Assembly (NCBI GenBank): GCA_947072715.1
Contig: CAMTJB010000032.1
Coordinates: 1-8,532, forward strand
From: an uncultured Fusobacteriaceae bacterium
Lineage (GTDB): Bacteria > Fusobacteriota > Fusobacteriia > Fusobacteriales > Fusobacteriaceae
DNA length: 8,532 nt
Direction of reading: 5' to 3'
Shown: positions 1 through 5,992 of the stretch, in pieces
Numbering within the stretch: the stretch's first letter is position 1
Layout: each line of letters begins with the position of its first letter
Notes under the pieces: generated by a model
Database searches by the model: none
What the model was told of the DNA's origin: nothing
What the model saw: only the letters and a program-made list of their open reading frames with translations
Translations under genes and position numbers: made by a program

Positions 1-1367
1 GTTAATGATTTACCTGGAGTAGTATATGCAAGAGATATTGTCCAAACCATGTCTCCTTTTGACAAATCTTCTTCACTGTTATCTTCAGCTAAGAACTCGC
101 ATCTTCCCCCTACTAATTTCTTGTTATTAACTAGCGATGTTAACCATGCGTTTGCTGAACTAGTTACATTCCTTATTAAAATATCATTTGTAGGATCATC
201 TACCTTACTAAAAAACGATAAAATTAAAGTATTATTTATGTAGTCTCCCATAGTTCTATTAGCTAAGTAACAATCTTTTATGTCTGTTGATGTTGGATAT
301 ATTGAAGTAAAATTTCCCCATAAAGTCCAACCTTTAGCAAAATTTAAAGCTGTTACAATTCCATTTTTATCAAGGTATTCTGCTTCATCCTTTGTAAGTC
401 TTAGACTTTTCCCATTTGATAATACTGCTGCATTCCCTTTGAAATTCTTATTTGAAGGTGATAAATTGGGAACTCCACTTTGATTATATAGGTCTTGAAT
501 AATTGCAGCTGCTTGAGTGCTCATATGATATTGTTCGTTGTTTAAAGCTACCTTTGGATAGAACAAACTCATATTTGCTGATATTAAGTTATTATCATTT
601 TTATATCCTGGAACATCTGTAGATGTTGGTATTTTAGTTGTATCAGTTGTTATATCAACTAATGCTTCTGCTTTAAATCCTCCTGCTAAAGTTCTTGCCT
701 TAGTTTCCATTATCATTGCAACTCCAATATCTGTACTAAACTTTGGTGATACAACTAATGTTGGTACAAGTCTATATTTTGGATAAATATCATTTATTAG
801 TTCAAGTCCAGTTTTAACTCCCTTAGAATCTATTCCCCCAATGATATCATCACTAGTTACCTTAGAAGTATCTAGTGCTTTATACTTAATTGGTGAAGTT
901 AATACTTTCTCATCGGCAAAGGCTACTACTAAATGTTCTTTTTCATTAAATGATAAGAAATAGTCTACACCCTCTACTTTTGTATCGATAACTACTGTCT
1001 TTTTTACTATCCCTTTTTCTTCTAAAACAAATTTACCTTTTAACCCATTTCTAAGCTCAGCAGTCTTTTCTAAAGAGATGTGCTTTTCAGGATCTAATAC
1101 ATTTATCATTACAATTGGGGCTTTTCCAAAAAGTACAAAATGGGATTTTATAGCCTCTGACAATGTTGATTTTTCATAATCAGAAGAGTATCCAAAATAC
1201 TCCATTGCTTGTGCGTAAGTTATGCATAACATTGCTTCATTTATTTTAGGATTAGATGCTAAGTTTATGGCTGCTGTCCCTACATATACTGGCAATATTC
1301 CACTTTCTACTACTCCATTTGTTTCTGTTGCTATTTCTTCAACGTATATTCCATGTTTAAATGCCAT
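1..1367 (-). CDS. Contractile tail sheath protein (3' end outside window)
   Basis: This is the subunit of the contractile sheath that drives the tail tube through the host envelope. The frame is open from the ATG at 1365-1367 to the left edge, giving 455 residues without a stop; only the extreme C terminus appears to be missing. The start reads MAFKHGIYVEEIATETNG, then SGILPVYVGTAAI (22-34), the sheath signature 'G-V-x-V-x-E ... x-x-x-x-V-G-T-A-P'. EAMLCITYAQAMEYFGY (44-60) and HFVLFGKAPIVMINVLDP (76-93) complete the N-terminal domain. IIGGIDSKGVKTGLELI (175-191) and a C-terminal NFAKGWTLWGNFT (342-354) are typical of P2 FI-like sheaths, as is the helical RNVTSSANAWLTSLVN near the end. About 100 residues between 94 and 174 form a variable insertion domain. 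AAGGGGG is 10 bases upstream, and the start overlaps the preceding stop (TAATG). The sheath shows that the tail is of myovirus type. Confidence 0.93.
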   Translation of the reverse strand, partial: MAFKHGIYVEEIATETNGVVESGILPVYVGTAAINLASNPKINEAMLCITYAQAMEYFGYSSDYEKSTLSEAIKSHFVLFGKAPIVMINVLDPEKHISLEKTAELRNGLKGKFVLEEKGIVKKTVVIDTKVEGVDYFLSFNEKEHLVVAFADEKVLTSPIKYKALDTSKVTSDDIIGGIDSKGVKTGLELINDIYPKYRLVPTLVVSPKFSTDIGVAMIMETKARTLAGGFKAEALVDITTDTTKIPTSTDVPGYKNDNNLISANMSLFYPKVALNNEQYHMSTQAAAIIQDLYNQSGVPNLSPSNKNFKGNAAVLSNGKSLRLTKDEAEYLDKNGIVTALNFAKGWTLWGNFTSIYPTSTDIKDCYLANRTMGDYINNTLILSFFSKVDDPTNDILIRNVTSSANAWLTSLVNNKKLVGGRCEFLAEDNSEEDLSKGDMVWTISLAYTTPGKSL

Positions 1368-1762
1368 TAGTTATATACCCCCTTTTCAATTCCTTCTTGG
1401 ATTATATTAAATCTTGCGTTTTCTATTGTTCCACTCTTTGAATGATTCCCTATTTTTGTTGAGTATTCTTTAATATCTATAAACATCTCTTTTAAAGAAG
1501 TAAAATATTTCAATTCTTCTTTTTTTAACTGATCTATCTTTTCAGTTTGTTTTTTTAAGCAATTTTCAATTAATTTAGGAACTTCTTTCTCGTCTAAAAT
1601 ATAAATATCTCCATGTCTTAAATTGAAATCTCTAAAACTAGGTCCTATGTATATTTTTCTTATTTTTTCTTTTGGTTCTGAAATATTTTCTTCTTCTTTA
1701 TTTTCTGTTTCATCCACTAAAACTTTTTCAGTTTTTTCAATAACTTTTGTATCCTTTGCCAT
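1367..1762 (-). CDS. Small protein of unknown function upstream of tail sheath
   Basis: A 131-residue protein with three visible parts. Residues 1-35 are a disordered, Lys/Glu-rich leader. KIYIGPSFRDFNLRHGDIYI (36-55) is a short beta unit followed by EKEVPKLIENCLK. A charged helix, likely a coiled coil, spans about 57-100, and the C terminus is polar. The central 'x-Y-I-G-P-S/N ... L-x-x-G-x-x-Y/F' element resembles small proteins encoded just before the sheath in several contractile-tailed phages of low-GC bacteria, as I recall from memory. Its place between a terminator and a sheath also parallels the small gene before the Mu sheath. AGAGG lies 6 bases before the ATG. The stop TAA shares its last A with the sheath start (TAATG), so the two are tightly coupled. 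A role at the tail top or in sheath assembly is possible but only inferred from position. Confidence 0.55.
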   Translation of the reverse strand: MAKDTKVIEKTEKVLVDETENKEEENISEPKEKIRKIYIGPSFRDFNLRHGDIYILDEKEVPKLIENCLKKQTEKIDQLKKEELKYFTSLKEMFIDIKEYSTKIGNHSKSGTIENARFNIIQEGIEKGVYN

Positions 1763-1778
1763 TTTCTACCTCTCTTTT

Positions 1779-2264
1779 TTATACAAATTCATAATCCACT
1801 GGAGCAGGTAAGTCATAACTTATAAATAACTCTCCTATCCAAAATGGATAAAATCCTGTCTCCGATGTATCTATATCTACTGGAGCATCTTCTGATAAAG
1901 TGAAGCATCTTCCAATAATATTTTTCCCTCTTAAATAATATTCAATCTTATTAATAACCTCTGATAAGTCTTTATGACCTTTTGAAGTATCTTTATTATA
2001 AAGCGTTACTCCTATTCTAACTCTTGCTGTTTTAACTTCATTTTGTATTTTACTTCTCTCTGTTCTTACTGTAAAACACGGAACTGCTACCTCAAAATCT
2101 TTCTCTGATGGAATATATCCAACATATCCTTTTATTTCAACTTCTTTTTCATCTTTATTGGGATTTGAGTTTTGCTGTTTTAATTTTATATCTTTCAGTT
2201 CAACCTCTAAATACTCTTTAATAGCTTCCTCTAATGCTAATGTGCTTTTATTTTCTTCATACAT
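1779..2264 (-). CDS. Probable tail terminator / tail completion protein
   Basis: A 161-residue protein sits between the gpZ-like gene and the sheath gene. In both lambda-like (gpU) and contractile-tailed phages this slot usually holds the terminator ring that caps the tail tube and binds the neck. An N-terminal helix (LALEEAIKEYLEVELKDI, 9-26) is followed by a charged linker (28-45). A beta-rich domain comes next, with PCFTVRTERSKIQN (62-75), KTARVRIGVTLYNKD (78-92) and a helix HKDLSEVINKIEYYLRG (97-113). It closes with PFWIGELFISYDLPAP (140-155), ending in aromatic and acidic residues. The long alpha helix packed against a sheet, with a strand of the form 'xRIxVxLYNKD', resembles terminator proteins, but I cannot confirm the family by alignment. 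The start at 2264 lies one base after the stop of the gpZ-like gene. An AGGT seven bases upstream serves it better than the in-frame GTG at 2271-2273, which overlaps that site. Confidence 0.6.
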   Translation of the reverse strand: MYEENKSTLALEEAIKEYLEVELKDIKLKQQNSNPNKDEKEVEIKGYVGYIPSEKDFEVAVPCFTVRTERSKIQNEVKTARVRIGVTLYNKDTSKGHKDLSEVINKIEYYLRGKNIIGRCFTLSEDAPVDIDTSETGFYPFWIGELFISYDLPAPVDYEFV

Positions 2265-2265
2265 T

Positions 2266-2838
2266 TTATACACCTACTACTTTAAATAAGGCTTCATATA
2301 CTTTATCTTCAAAGCTTATTCCTGCCATCTTTAATATTTTATCAGTAATTTCTTGATTGCTTAGTAGTCCTGGAACTGAAGCTCCATATGCCGTTTTTAT
2401 TCCCCTACTATCTTTTTTCCTTATAAACACTCTATCCTTAAAATCTGTATCTGATTTTTTCCCTTTCCCTGTGAAGTTTGCTACATTTCTAATAAAAGTT
2501 CCTTCTCTTAGTTTGAATCCTTTATCTTTTGAAACTCCTGCACTTACTCCTTTTCCAGATTGCTGTATTTTAAAATGACTAAGTTCTAATACATTTCCTT
2601 TTGAACTTATTTTTCCAGTCATGTTTGCACTACTAGATTTTGATAAATTTAAAGTTTTCTCAACATCTTTTTTCGTTACAAAGTACTTTTTAGTTACTTC
2701 ATCTTTTAAAATCTTTTTAGAATTAGAAAGAGTGGCATTTATTGCTTTAGACATTACATTCTCAGTCCCATTCTTTAGGTTACTTAGCACTTTTTCAATA
2801 GCTTCTAACTCTCCTTGACTAAAATTTATTTCTAACAT
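2266..2838 (-). CDS. Minor tail protein Z-like tail completion protein
   Basis: A tail completion protein of 190 residues, essentially the size of lambda gpZ (192), in the gpZ position after the FII-like gene. An N-terminal helical region (1-60) contains SKAINATLSNSKKILKDEV, the 'AiNrt' type helix of the family. It leads into a basic middle with NLSKSSSANMTGKISSKGN (64-82, the 'R/N-S-K-A-x-x-A-N-L-x-G-x-I' pattern) and LSHFKI. Then come GVSAGVSK (97-104), GTFIRNV (113-119), VFIRKKDSR (137-145) and YGASVPGLLS (151-160), the family's 'F-I', 'V-F-x-R' and 'GPS-x-P' landmarks. The ATG at 2838 has AAGGAG 8 bases upstream (2847-2852). The in-frame GTG at 2845-2847 overlaps this site, so it is not the start. 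In lambda, gpZ is needed for tails to be infectious. Here it would act at the top of a contractile tail. Confidence 0.82.
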   Translation of the reverse strand: MLEINFSQGELEAIEKVLSNLKNGTENVMSKAINATLSNSKKILKDEVTKKYFVTKKDVEKTLNLSKSSSANMTGKISSKGNVLELSHFKIQQSGKGVSAGVSKDKGFKLREGTFIRNVANFTGKGKKSDTDFKDRVFIRKKDSRGIKTAYGASVPGLLSNQEITDKILKMAGISFEDKVYEALFKVVGV

Positions 2839-2846
2839 AAATACCA

Positions 2847-2852
2847 CTCCTT
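2847..2852 (-). promoter_or_regulatory. Ribosome binding site that fixes the gpZ-like start
   Basis: AAGGAG lies 8 bases before the ATG at 2838. An upstream in-frame GTG at 2845-2847 shares its first base with this site, which makes the longer 193-residue version very unlikely. Confidence 0.7.
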
Positions 2853-2857
2853 TTTAT

Positions 2858-3190
2858 CTATATAGCTTGATTCTCGTTTATATCAAAGAACATCGCCCCT
2901 AATTCTTTAAATCTCTTTTCAACCCAATAATTAACTTTATTGATAGTAATTACTGAACCTCTTTTTTTCCTATAATAAAAGTCCTCATCTTCTTCTGTTT
3001 CACAAATAAGAGCTAATCTTAAACCTTCATTTGTGCCTACACCATCTTTATTTCTCGAACTTCCTCCTGTACCAGTACTAGTAAAAGTTCCTTTTCTAAT
3101 TTCACCATCTATATTTAATTCTTCCCCCATCTCGCTAGGATTGAAAAATATATTTTTATTATCTTCAGCTATTAAGTCTTTAAAGTTCAT
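2858..3190 (-). CDS. Head-tail connector, lambda gpFII-like
   Basis: This small neck protein is predicted to join the filled head to the tail. It has 110 residues, against 117 for lambda FII, and lies second after the capsid gene as FII does. The C-terminal half shows the pattern of FII-type beta barrels: a polar loop, then KKRGSVITINKVNYWVEKR (75-93), comparable to the lambda segment in which RRGDTLTIGEENFWVDRV occurs. The middle (36-56) is a Gly/Ser/Thr-rich flexible loop, where lambda FII also has a disordered loop. The N terminus (1-28) is acidic and hydrophobic. AAGGAA lies 7 bases before the ATG and overlaps the end of the upstream gene, so translation is likely coupled. Ten bases separate the stop from the open frame of the next gene. 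The match to FII is by pattern and context, not by alignment. Confidence 0.7.
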   Translation of the reverse strand: MNFKDLIAEDNKNIFFNPSEMGEELNIDGEIRKGTFTSTGTGGSSRNKDGVGTNEGLRLALICETEEDEDFYYRKKRGSVITINKVNYWVEKRFKELGAMFFDINENQAI

Positions 3191-3194
3191 ACTT

Positions 3195-3506
3195 CTATTC
3201 CTTAGCTTTTAAAAAATCTTTTCTTTCCTTTTTATCCATGTAATAAAACTTTTCTTTCTCTTCTTCAGATAGTTTTTCTATTTTTTCTTTATCTTTTTTT
3301 GGAAACTCAGTTTTTATTTTCTCAAAGTTTTCTTCTGAATACTCCTCTGATAAATCTATGTTTAGAAACTCTTCATCTAAATCTAAAGGTTCTATTAATT
3401 CTAATTTTTTTAGTTCCTCTGCTTCATCTTCTTCTAACTTTATTTCTTTACCTTTTTTATATAAAAGTCCATTATAAAAATTTTTTTTAATAATATATCT
3501 TTTCAT
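3195..3506 (-). CDS. Small charged protein in gpFI position, function uncertain
   Basis: A 103-residue protein immediately follows the major capsid gene, where lambda carries FI, a DNA-packaging accessory protein. Two parts are visible. Residues 1-40 form a compact beta-like unit (KNFYNGLLYKKGKEIKLEEDEAEELKKLELIEP, split around residue 27) of the kind often found at the start of phage head accessory proteins: a short strand, a Gly-Lys turn, acidic residues and a helix. Residues 41-103 are a highly charged helical tail. Lys, Glu and Asp make up about half of the whole protein. An AAAGGAG 7 bases before the ATG marks the start. The stop codon lies 4 bases before the next ATG, and the Shine-Dalgarno of that gene is within the last codons here. 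The real product is clear, but the FI assignment rests on position only; I see no sequence motif that proves it. Confidence 0.6.
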   Translation of the reverse strand: MKRYIIKKNFYNGLLYKKGKEIKLEEDEAEELKKLELIEPLDLDEEFLNIDLSEEYSEENFEKIKTEFPKKDKEKIEKLSEEEKEKFYYMDKKERKDFLKAKE

Positions 3507-3522
3507 TTCTTAGCTCCTTTCT

Positions 3523-4542
3523 CTAAATAGTATGAGTTATTATTTTTGCCCAACCTTCTGAATTTTCAGGAATAACCACAGGATATGAAATATATTCTAA
3601 TTGATCATCATCCCCTTCAGATGTTTTTCTTACAAATTCTTCTCCCACATGAATTAATTGTGGTGATGAAGGATCATTAGGTTTTGCTTTTAAAGAGGCA
3701 GGTGCATATCTTGCATGGAAACTTCCTTTCTTGATATATAGAGCTTCATTTTCTTCAAACATCCTTTCCATTGCACCATCTTGTTCTTTCTGCACCCAAT
3801 CAATAGATGAGTACACTGTTGTATTTATTTCTGTTATGTGACAAATATATGTAGCTCCTTGTGAAATAATTTTAGGAGCAAGTGACATTGTTTGGTTTAC
3901 TGGTCTTTTTAATACTTCTTTAATTTTATTATTTTCTTGGAAATAGCTTGATTGTTCTGGACTAATTATTAGAGTGTCTACTACAAGTCCTGTTTCTTTT
4001 TGAATCTCTAATCTTTTAGTTTTTAAATATCCAATTATATCTGCATTAGGATCTTTCCATTGTGAAGCTCCTGCTAATGTATCCTCATTTAAATCTCCAA
4101 ACTGAATTCCTGTCTGCCCTTCATCTGTTGGATAAACTCCAGTTTTTAAAAATTGAGATAAGCACCAATATTTTGTTCTAGCTCCTACTTCTTTTAAATA
4201 TGTTAAATTATCTTTTAATCTTGTGTCTTGAACCGATGTTGGTTCTGCATATTGAGTTTGTCCAAATTGTTGCTCTAGTAAATCTTCTGCAAATAATGGA
4301 ATGTGACACTTAATTCCTGAAGGTTCAAATGTTTCTTTTTTCCATTGTCTTTTAGAAACTAACTTTCCTTTTTCTCTTCTTCCAACAAGCGGAGTAATCA
4401 TTCTACTCCCTGCCATTGTCTGAAGCTCCATTTCCTTCTTAGTTTCTGGTTTAGAATCTCCAATTGCCATTGACCATATAAAGTTATCTGGTGGTGTTAG
4501 TGAAGCTATAATTGCTGTTAGTACTCTTAAGTTGTATTTCAT
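3523..4542 (-). CDS. Major capsid protein, lambda gpE family
   Basis: This is the main shell protein of the icosahedral head. Its 339 residues match lambda gpE (341). Placement directly after the decoration protein, together with the sequence, supports the Phage_cap_E family. The N-terminal part has the PxxxF pattern (TPPDNFIWSMAIGD, 16-29) and TMAGSRMITPLVGRREKG (42-59), corresponding to the N-arm and E-loop region. A helical spine segment TRLKDNLTYLKEVGARTKYW (107-126) follows. WKDPNADIIGYLKTKRLEIQ leads into TGLVVDTLIISPE (184-196) and VLKRPVN, typical of the gpE P-domain. The C-terminal half has a YAPASLKAKPNDPSSPQ stretch and ends in beta-rich sequence. GGAG lies 8 bases before the ATG. 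The Lys/Arg-rich 54-71 region could contact scaffold or the E-loop of a neighbour; that is inference. Confidence 0.93.
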   Translation of the reverse strand: MKYNLRVLTAIIASLTPPDNFIWSMAIGDSKPETKKEMELQTMAGSRMITPLVGRREKGKLVSKRQWKKETFEPSGIKCHIPLFAEDLLEQQFGQTQYAEPTSVQDTRLKDNLTYLKEVGARTKYWCLSQFLKTGVYPTDEGQTGIQFGDLNEDTLAGASQWKDPNADIIGYLKTKRLEIQKETGLVVDTLIISPEQSSYFQENNKIKEVLKRPVNQTMSLAPKIISQGATYICHITEINTTVYSSIDWVQKEQDGAMERMFEENEALYIKKGSFHARYAPASLKAKPNDPSSPQLIHVGEEFVRKTSEGDDDQLEYISYPVVIPENSEGWAKIITHTI

Positions 4543-4553
4543 TTAATCATCTC

Positions 4554-4886
4554 CTATTTCTTTAAAAAAATTGATTTTGCTTTTAATGCTTCTTTTATTC
4601 CAGCAACAGTAATTCCTGATTTTAGAATTAATGCCTTTTCATTAAATACACCTGTGAAGTATACCAGTATTTTTTCTGTTGCTTTTACTTCTACATCCTC
4701 TAGTACAATAACTGCTGCATTATCTGCTGTTGCTAATTTTATATATTTTGAAGTTGTCTTGTCATATTCTAAAACTTCCCCTTCTTTATATGAACCAACT
4801 GCAACAGCTACTCTATCTGTTACTCTTGGAAACTCGTTTATTCCATATATTAAATTACTTGGAACAATTTTTTCTGATTTATTCAT
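4554..4886 (-). CDS. Head decoration protein, lambda gpD family
   Basis: This is a capsid-stabilising protein that binds as trimers on the expanded shell after DNA packaging begins. The 110 residues equal lambda gpD in length, and it sits between the protease/scaffold and the major capsid gene as in lambda. The sequence is Val/Ala-rich and beta-prone. The segment VAVAVGSYKEGEVLEYD (26-42) matches the family pattern of a Gly-containing strand-turn followed by 'KGxVLxxD'. ADNAAVIVLEDVEV (54-67) and KILVYFTGVFNEKALIL (72-88) match the core strands that carry the 'A-x-G-I-L' and 'G-x-F-N' elements. No signal peptide or membrane segment is present. A very strong GGAGGAG sits 5 bases before the ATG, consistent with the high expression needed for a shell protein. 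The gap to the protease gene is 17 bases and to the capsid gene 11 bases. Confidence 0.88.
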   Translation of the reverse strand: MNKSEKIVPSNLIYGINEFPRVTDRVAVAVGSYKEGEVLEYDKTTSKYIKLATADNAAVIVLEDVEVKATEKILVYFTGVFNEKALILKSGITVAGIKEALKAKSIFLKK

Positions 4887-4903
4887 AATTTCTCCTCCAT
4901 TTT

Positions 4904-5281
4904 TTATTTTATCTTTCCTGTCATTTTTGCAATATATTCATCTTCTTTTTGTCTTGATATTTGTTCTGGTGTTAAATCAACATTTCCTAAAGCTATCGCT
5001 CCTACTGCATCATCTTTTTTTGCTTGAAAATGAGCTTCAAAGCCTGTTACTGCTACTGGTGTTGCAACAGCTACTGATTTTATTTTTAAAAGTGCTAGAG
5101 CTATTTCTCCTGCTGTTTTAGGTTCTTTATATTTTGCGTTTGCTACTATTATTTTTGACTCCTCTGTTACTGCTTCAATACCTTCTAACTCCTCGAATCT
5201 TTTTCTTTCTTGTAATGCTCCTTGTGCTAAAATCTCTTTAAACATCTCTGGATGCTCTTTTTCAAACTGTTCTTTAGTCAT
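4904..5281 (-). CDS. Putative nested scaffold protein from internal start in the protease gene (Nu3-like)
   Basis: In the same frame as the protease, an ATG at 5281 opens a 125-residue product made only of the scaffold part. Nine bases upstream is AAGGAG (5291-5296), as good as the sites before the independent genes of this operon. The product begins MTKEQFEKEHPEMFKEILAQ and continues with the Gln-Glu-Arg-Lys-Arg pattern common at the start of phage scaffold domains attached to ClpP-like proteases. It contains a helical Ala/Leu region, an AVATPVAVTG stretch and the shared C terminus ending in AKMTGKIK. In lambda, Nu3 is made the same way from inside gene C, and the scaffold is far more abundant than the protease fusion. 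Here the internal site is seen directly; its use in vivo is inferred. The alternative is that only the fusion is made and the scaffold is released by self-cleavage. Confidence 0.65.
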   Translation of the reverse strand: MTKEQFEKEHPEMFKEILAQGALQERKRFEELEGIEAVTEESKIIVANAKYKEPKTAGEIALALLKIKSVAVATPVAVTGFEAHFQAKKDDAVGAIALGNVDLTPEQISRQKEDEYIAKMTGKIK

Positions 5282-5992
5282 TTTTATTTTCTCCTTTTCT
5301 TTTTTATCTGTTTCAAAGAAACTTTTTATACTAGCTAATATTTTTAATACTTCACTGCCTTTATCTTCTGGTTTATTCTTAGCTACAAATTTATTAAAAT
5401 TTTTAAATTGAGACATATCTAAAGCAAGAATATCTTCTTTCATTTTAAATTTCCCAATTTGATTTATAAAACCTTTTTCTAATGCACTCTCTGGATCAAG
5501 CCATGTTTCTTCATCCATTAGTTTTTTCATTTCTTCTCTTGTTCCATTAAATTTGGTCATATATATATCAATCATATTTTCTCCAAGAACATTTAATGTC
5601 TCAGCCATTTTTTTTAGTTCATCTGCATTTCCTTGAGTAACTGTAAGTGGATTATGAACCATAAATGTTGTTCCTAACCCCATTTCAACTGTGTCTCCTG
5701 CCATTGCTATTACAGTGGCTATGGAAGCGCAATACCCATCAATTATTACATTTATTTGTGCTTTATGATTCTTTAAAGCACTATATATTGCTACTCCTTC
5801 AAATACACTTCCTCCAGGTGAGTGAACTCTTACATCTATTTCCTCCACCTCTCCAATAAGTTTTAACTCTTCATTTATTGTTTCAGCTGTTACTTCTGAA
5901 AACCACCCTGAACCAATCTCACCGTATATTAGTAACTCTGCTTTTTTTCCATCATTCTTTGATAGATTATAAAATTTTTTACTCCTTGGCAT
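4904..5992 (-). CDS. ClpP-like prohead protease with C-terminal scaffold domain (lambda gpC type)
   Basis: This is a head maturation protease fused to a scaffold, 362 residues from the ATG at 5992. The ClpP/S49-like fold fills about residues 15-180. SPGGSVFEG (58-66) is the oxyanion-loop motif, GYCASIATVIAMAGD carries the nucleophile Ser90, and MVHNP carries His113. At the third catalytic position (the Asp of the E. coli ClpP segment DRFLSAPEA) the sequence reads ETWLDPESA, giving Glu162. Many phage members of this family also read E-T-W here. After a Lys/Glu-rich linker (about 190-237), the segment starting MTKEQFEKEHPEMFKEIL is helical and scaffold-like, followed by a low-complexity Ala/Val stretch and a charged end. 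The chosen start has AAGGGGG 8 bases upstream (6001-6007). The in-frame GTG at 5999-6001 overlaps that site and is rejected. The gene overlaps the portal gene by 14 bases. An internal start would yield a separate scaffold protein (see 4904-5281). Confidence 0.94.
   Translation of the reverse strand: MPRSKKFYNLSKNDGKKAELLIYGEIGSGWFSEVTAETINEELKLIGEVEEIDVRVHSPGGSVFEGVAIYSALKNHKAQINVIIDGYCASIATVIAMAGDTVEMGLGTTFMVHNPLTVTQGNADELKKMAETLNVLGENMIDIYMTKFNGTREEMKKLMDEETWLDPESALEKGFINQIGKFKMKEDILALDMSQFKNFNKFVAKNKPEDKGSEVLKILASIKSFFETDKKEKEKIKMTKEQFEKEHPEMFKEILAQGALQERKRFEELEGIEAVTEESKIIVANAKYKEPKTAGEIALALLKIKSVAVATPVAVTGFEAHFQAKKDDAVGAIALGNVDLTPEQISRQKEDEYIAKMTGKIK
5291..5296 (-). promoter_or_regulatory. 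Internal Shine-Dalgarno for the nested scaffold start
   Basis: On the minus strand the bases AAGGAG lie 9 bases before the internal ATG at 5281, within codons for Glu-Lys-Glu-Lys of the protease linker. The purine-rich, Lys/Glu-rich linker could carry such a motif by chance. The spacing and the match of this Met to the start of the scaffold domain make a functional site likely. Confidence 0.6.

Noticed and set aside
49..483. Plus-strand open frames at 49-243 and 280-483
   Set aside because: They are antisense to the tail sheath, which reads continuously with family motifs. No convincing ribosome binding site or recognisable product is present.
1..1367. Sheath as part of an R-type tailocin or other headless contractile system
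   Set aside because: Terminase, portal, capsid, protease and decoration genes are in the same operon and look intact, so this is a complete phage head module and not a headless particle cluster.
3291..3305. A slippery A_AAA_AAA heptamer in the FI-position gene that could allow a -1 frameshift
   Set aside because: In the -1 frame the next codons are AGA then TAA, so slippage would only truncate the protein. An AT-rich genome produces such runs by chance. The A8 run near 3481-3488 was dismissed for the same reason.
4654..5121. A 155-codon plus-strand open frame with a Leu-rich product
   Set aside because: It lies antisense to the decoration and protease genes, both confidently recognised, and its Leu runs come from reading purine-rich Lys/Glu codons on the other strand. 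It also crosses the intergenic gap.
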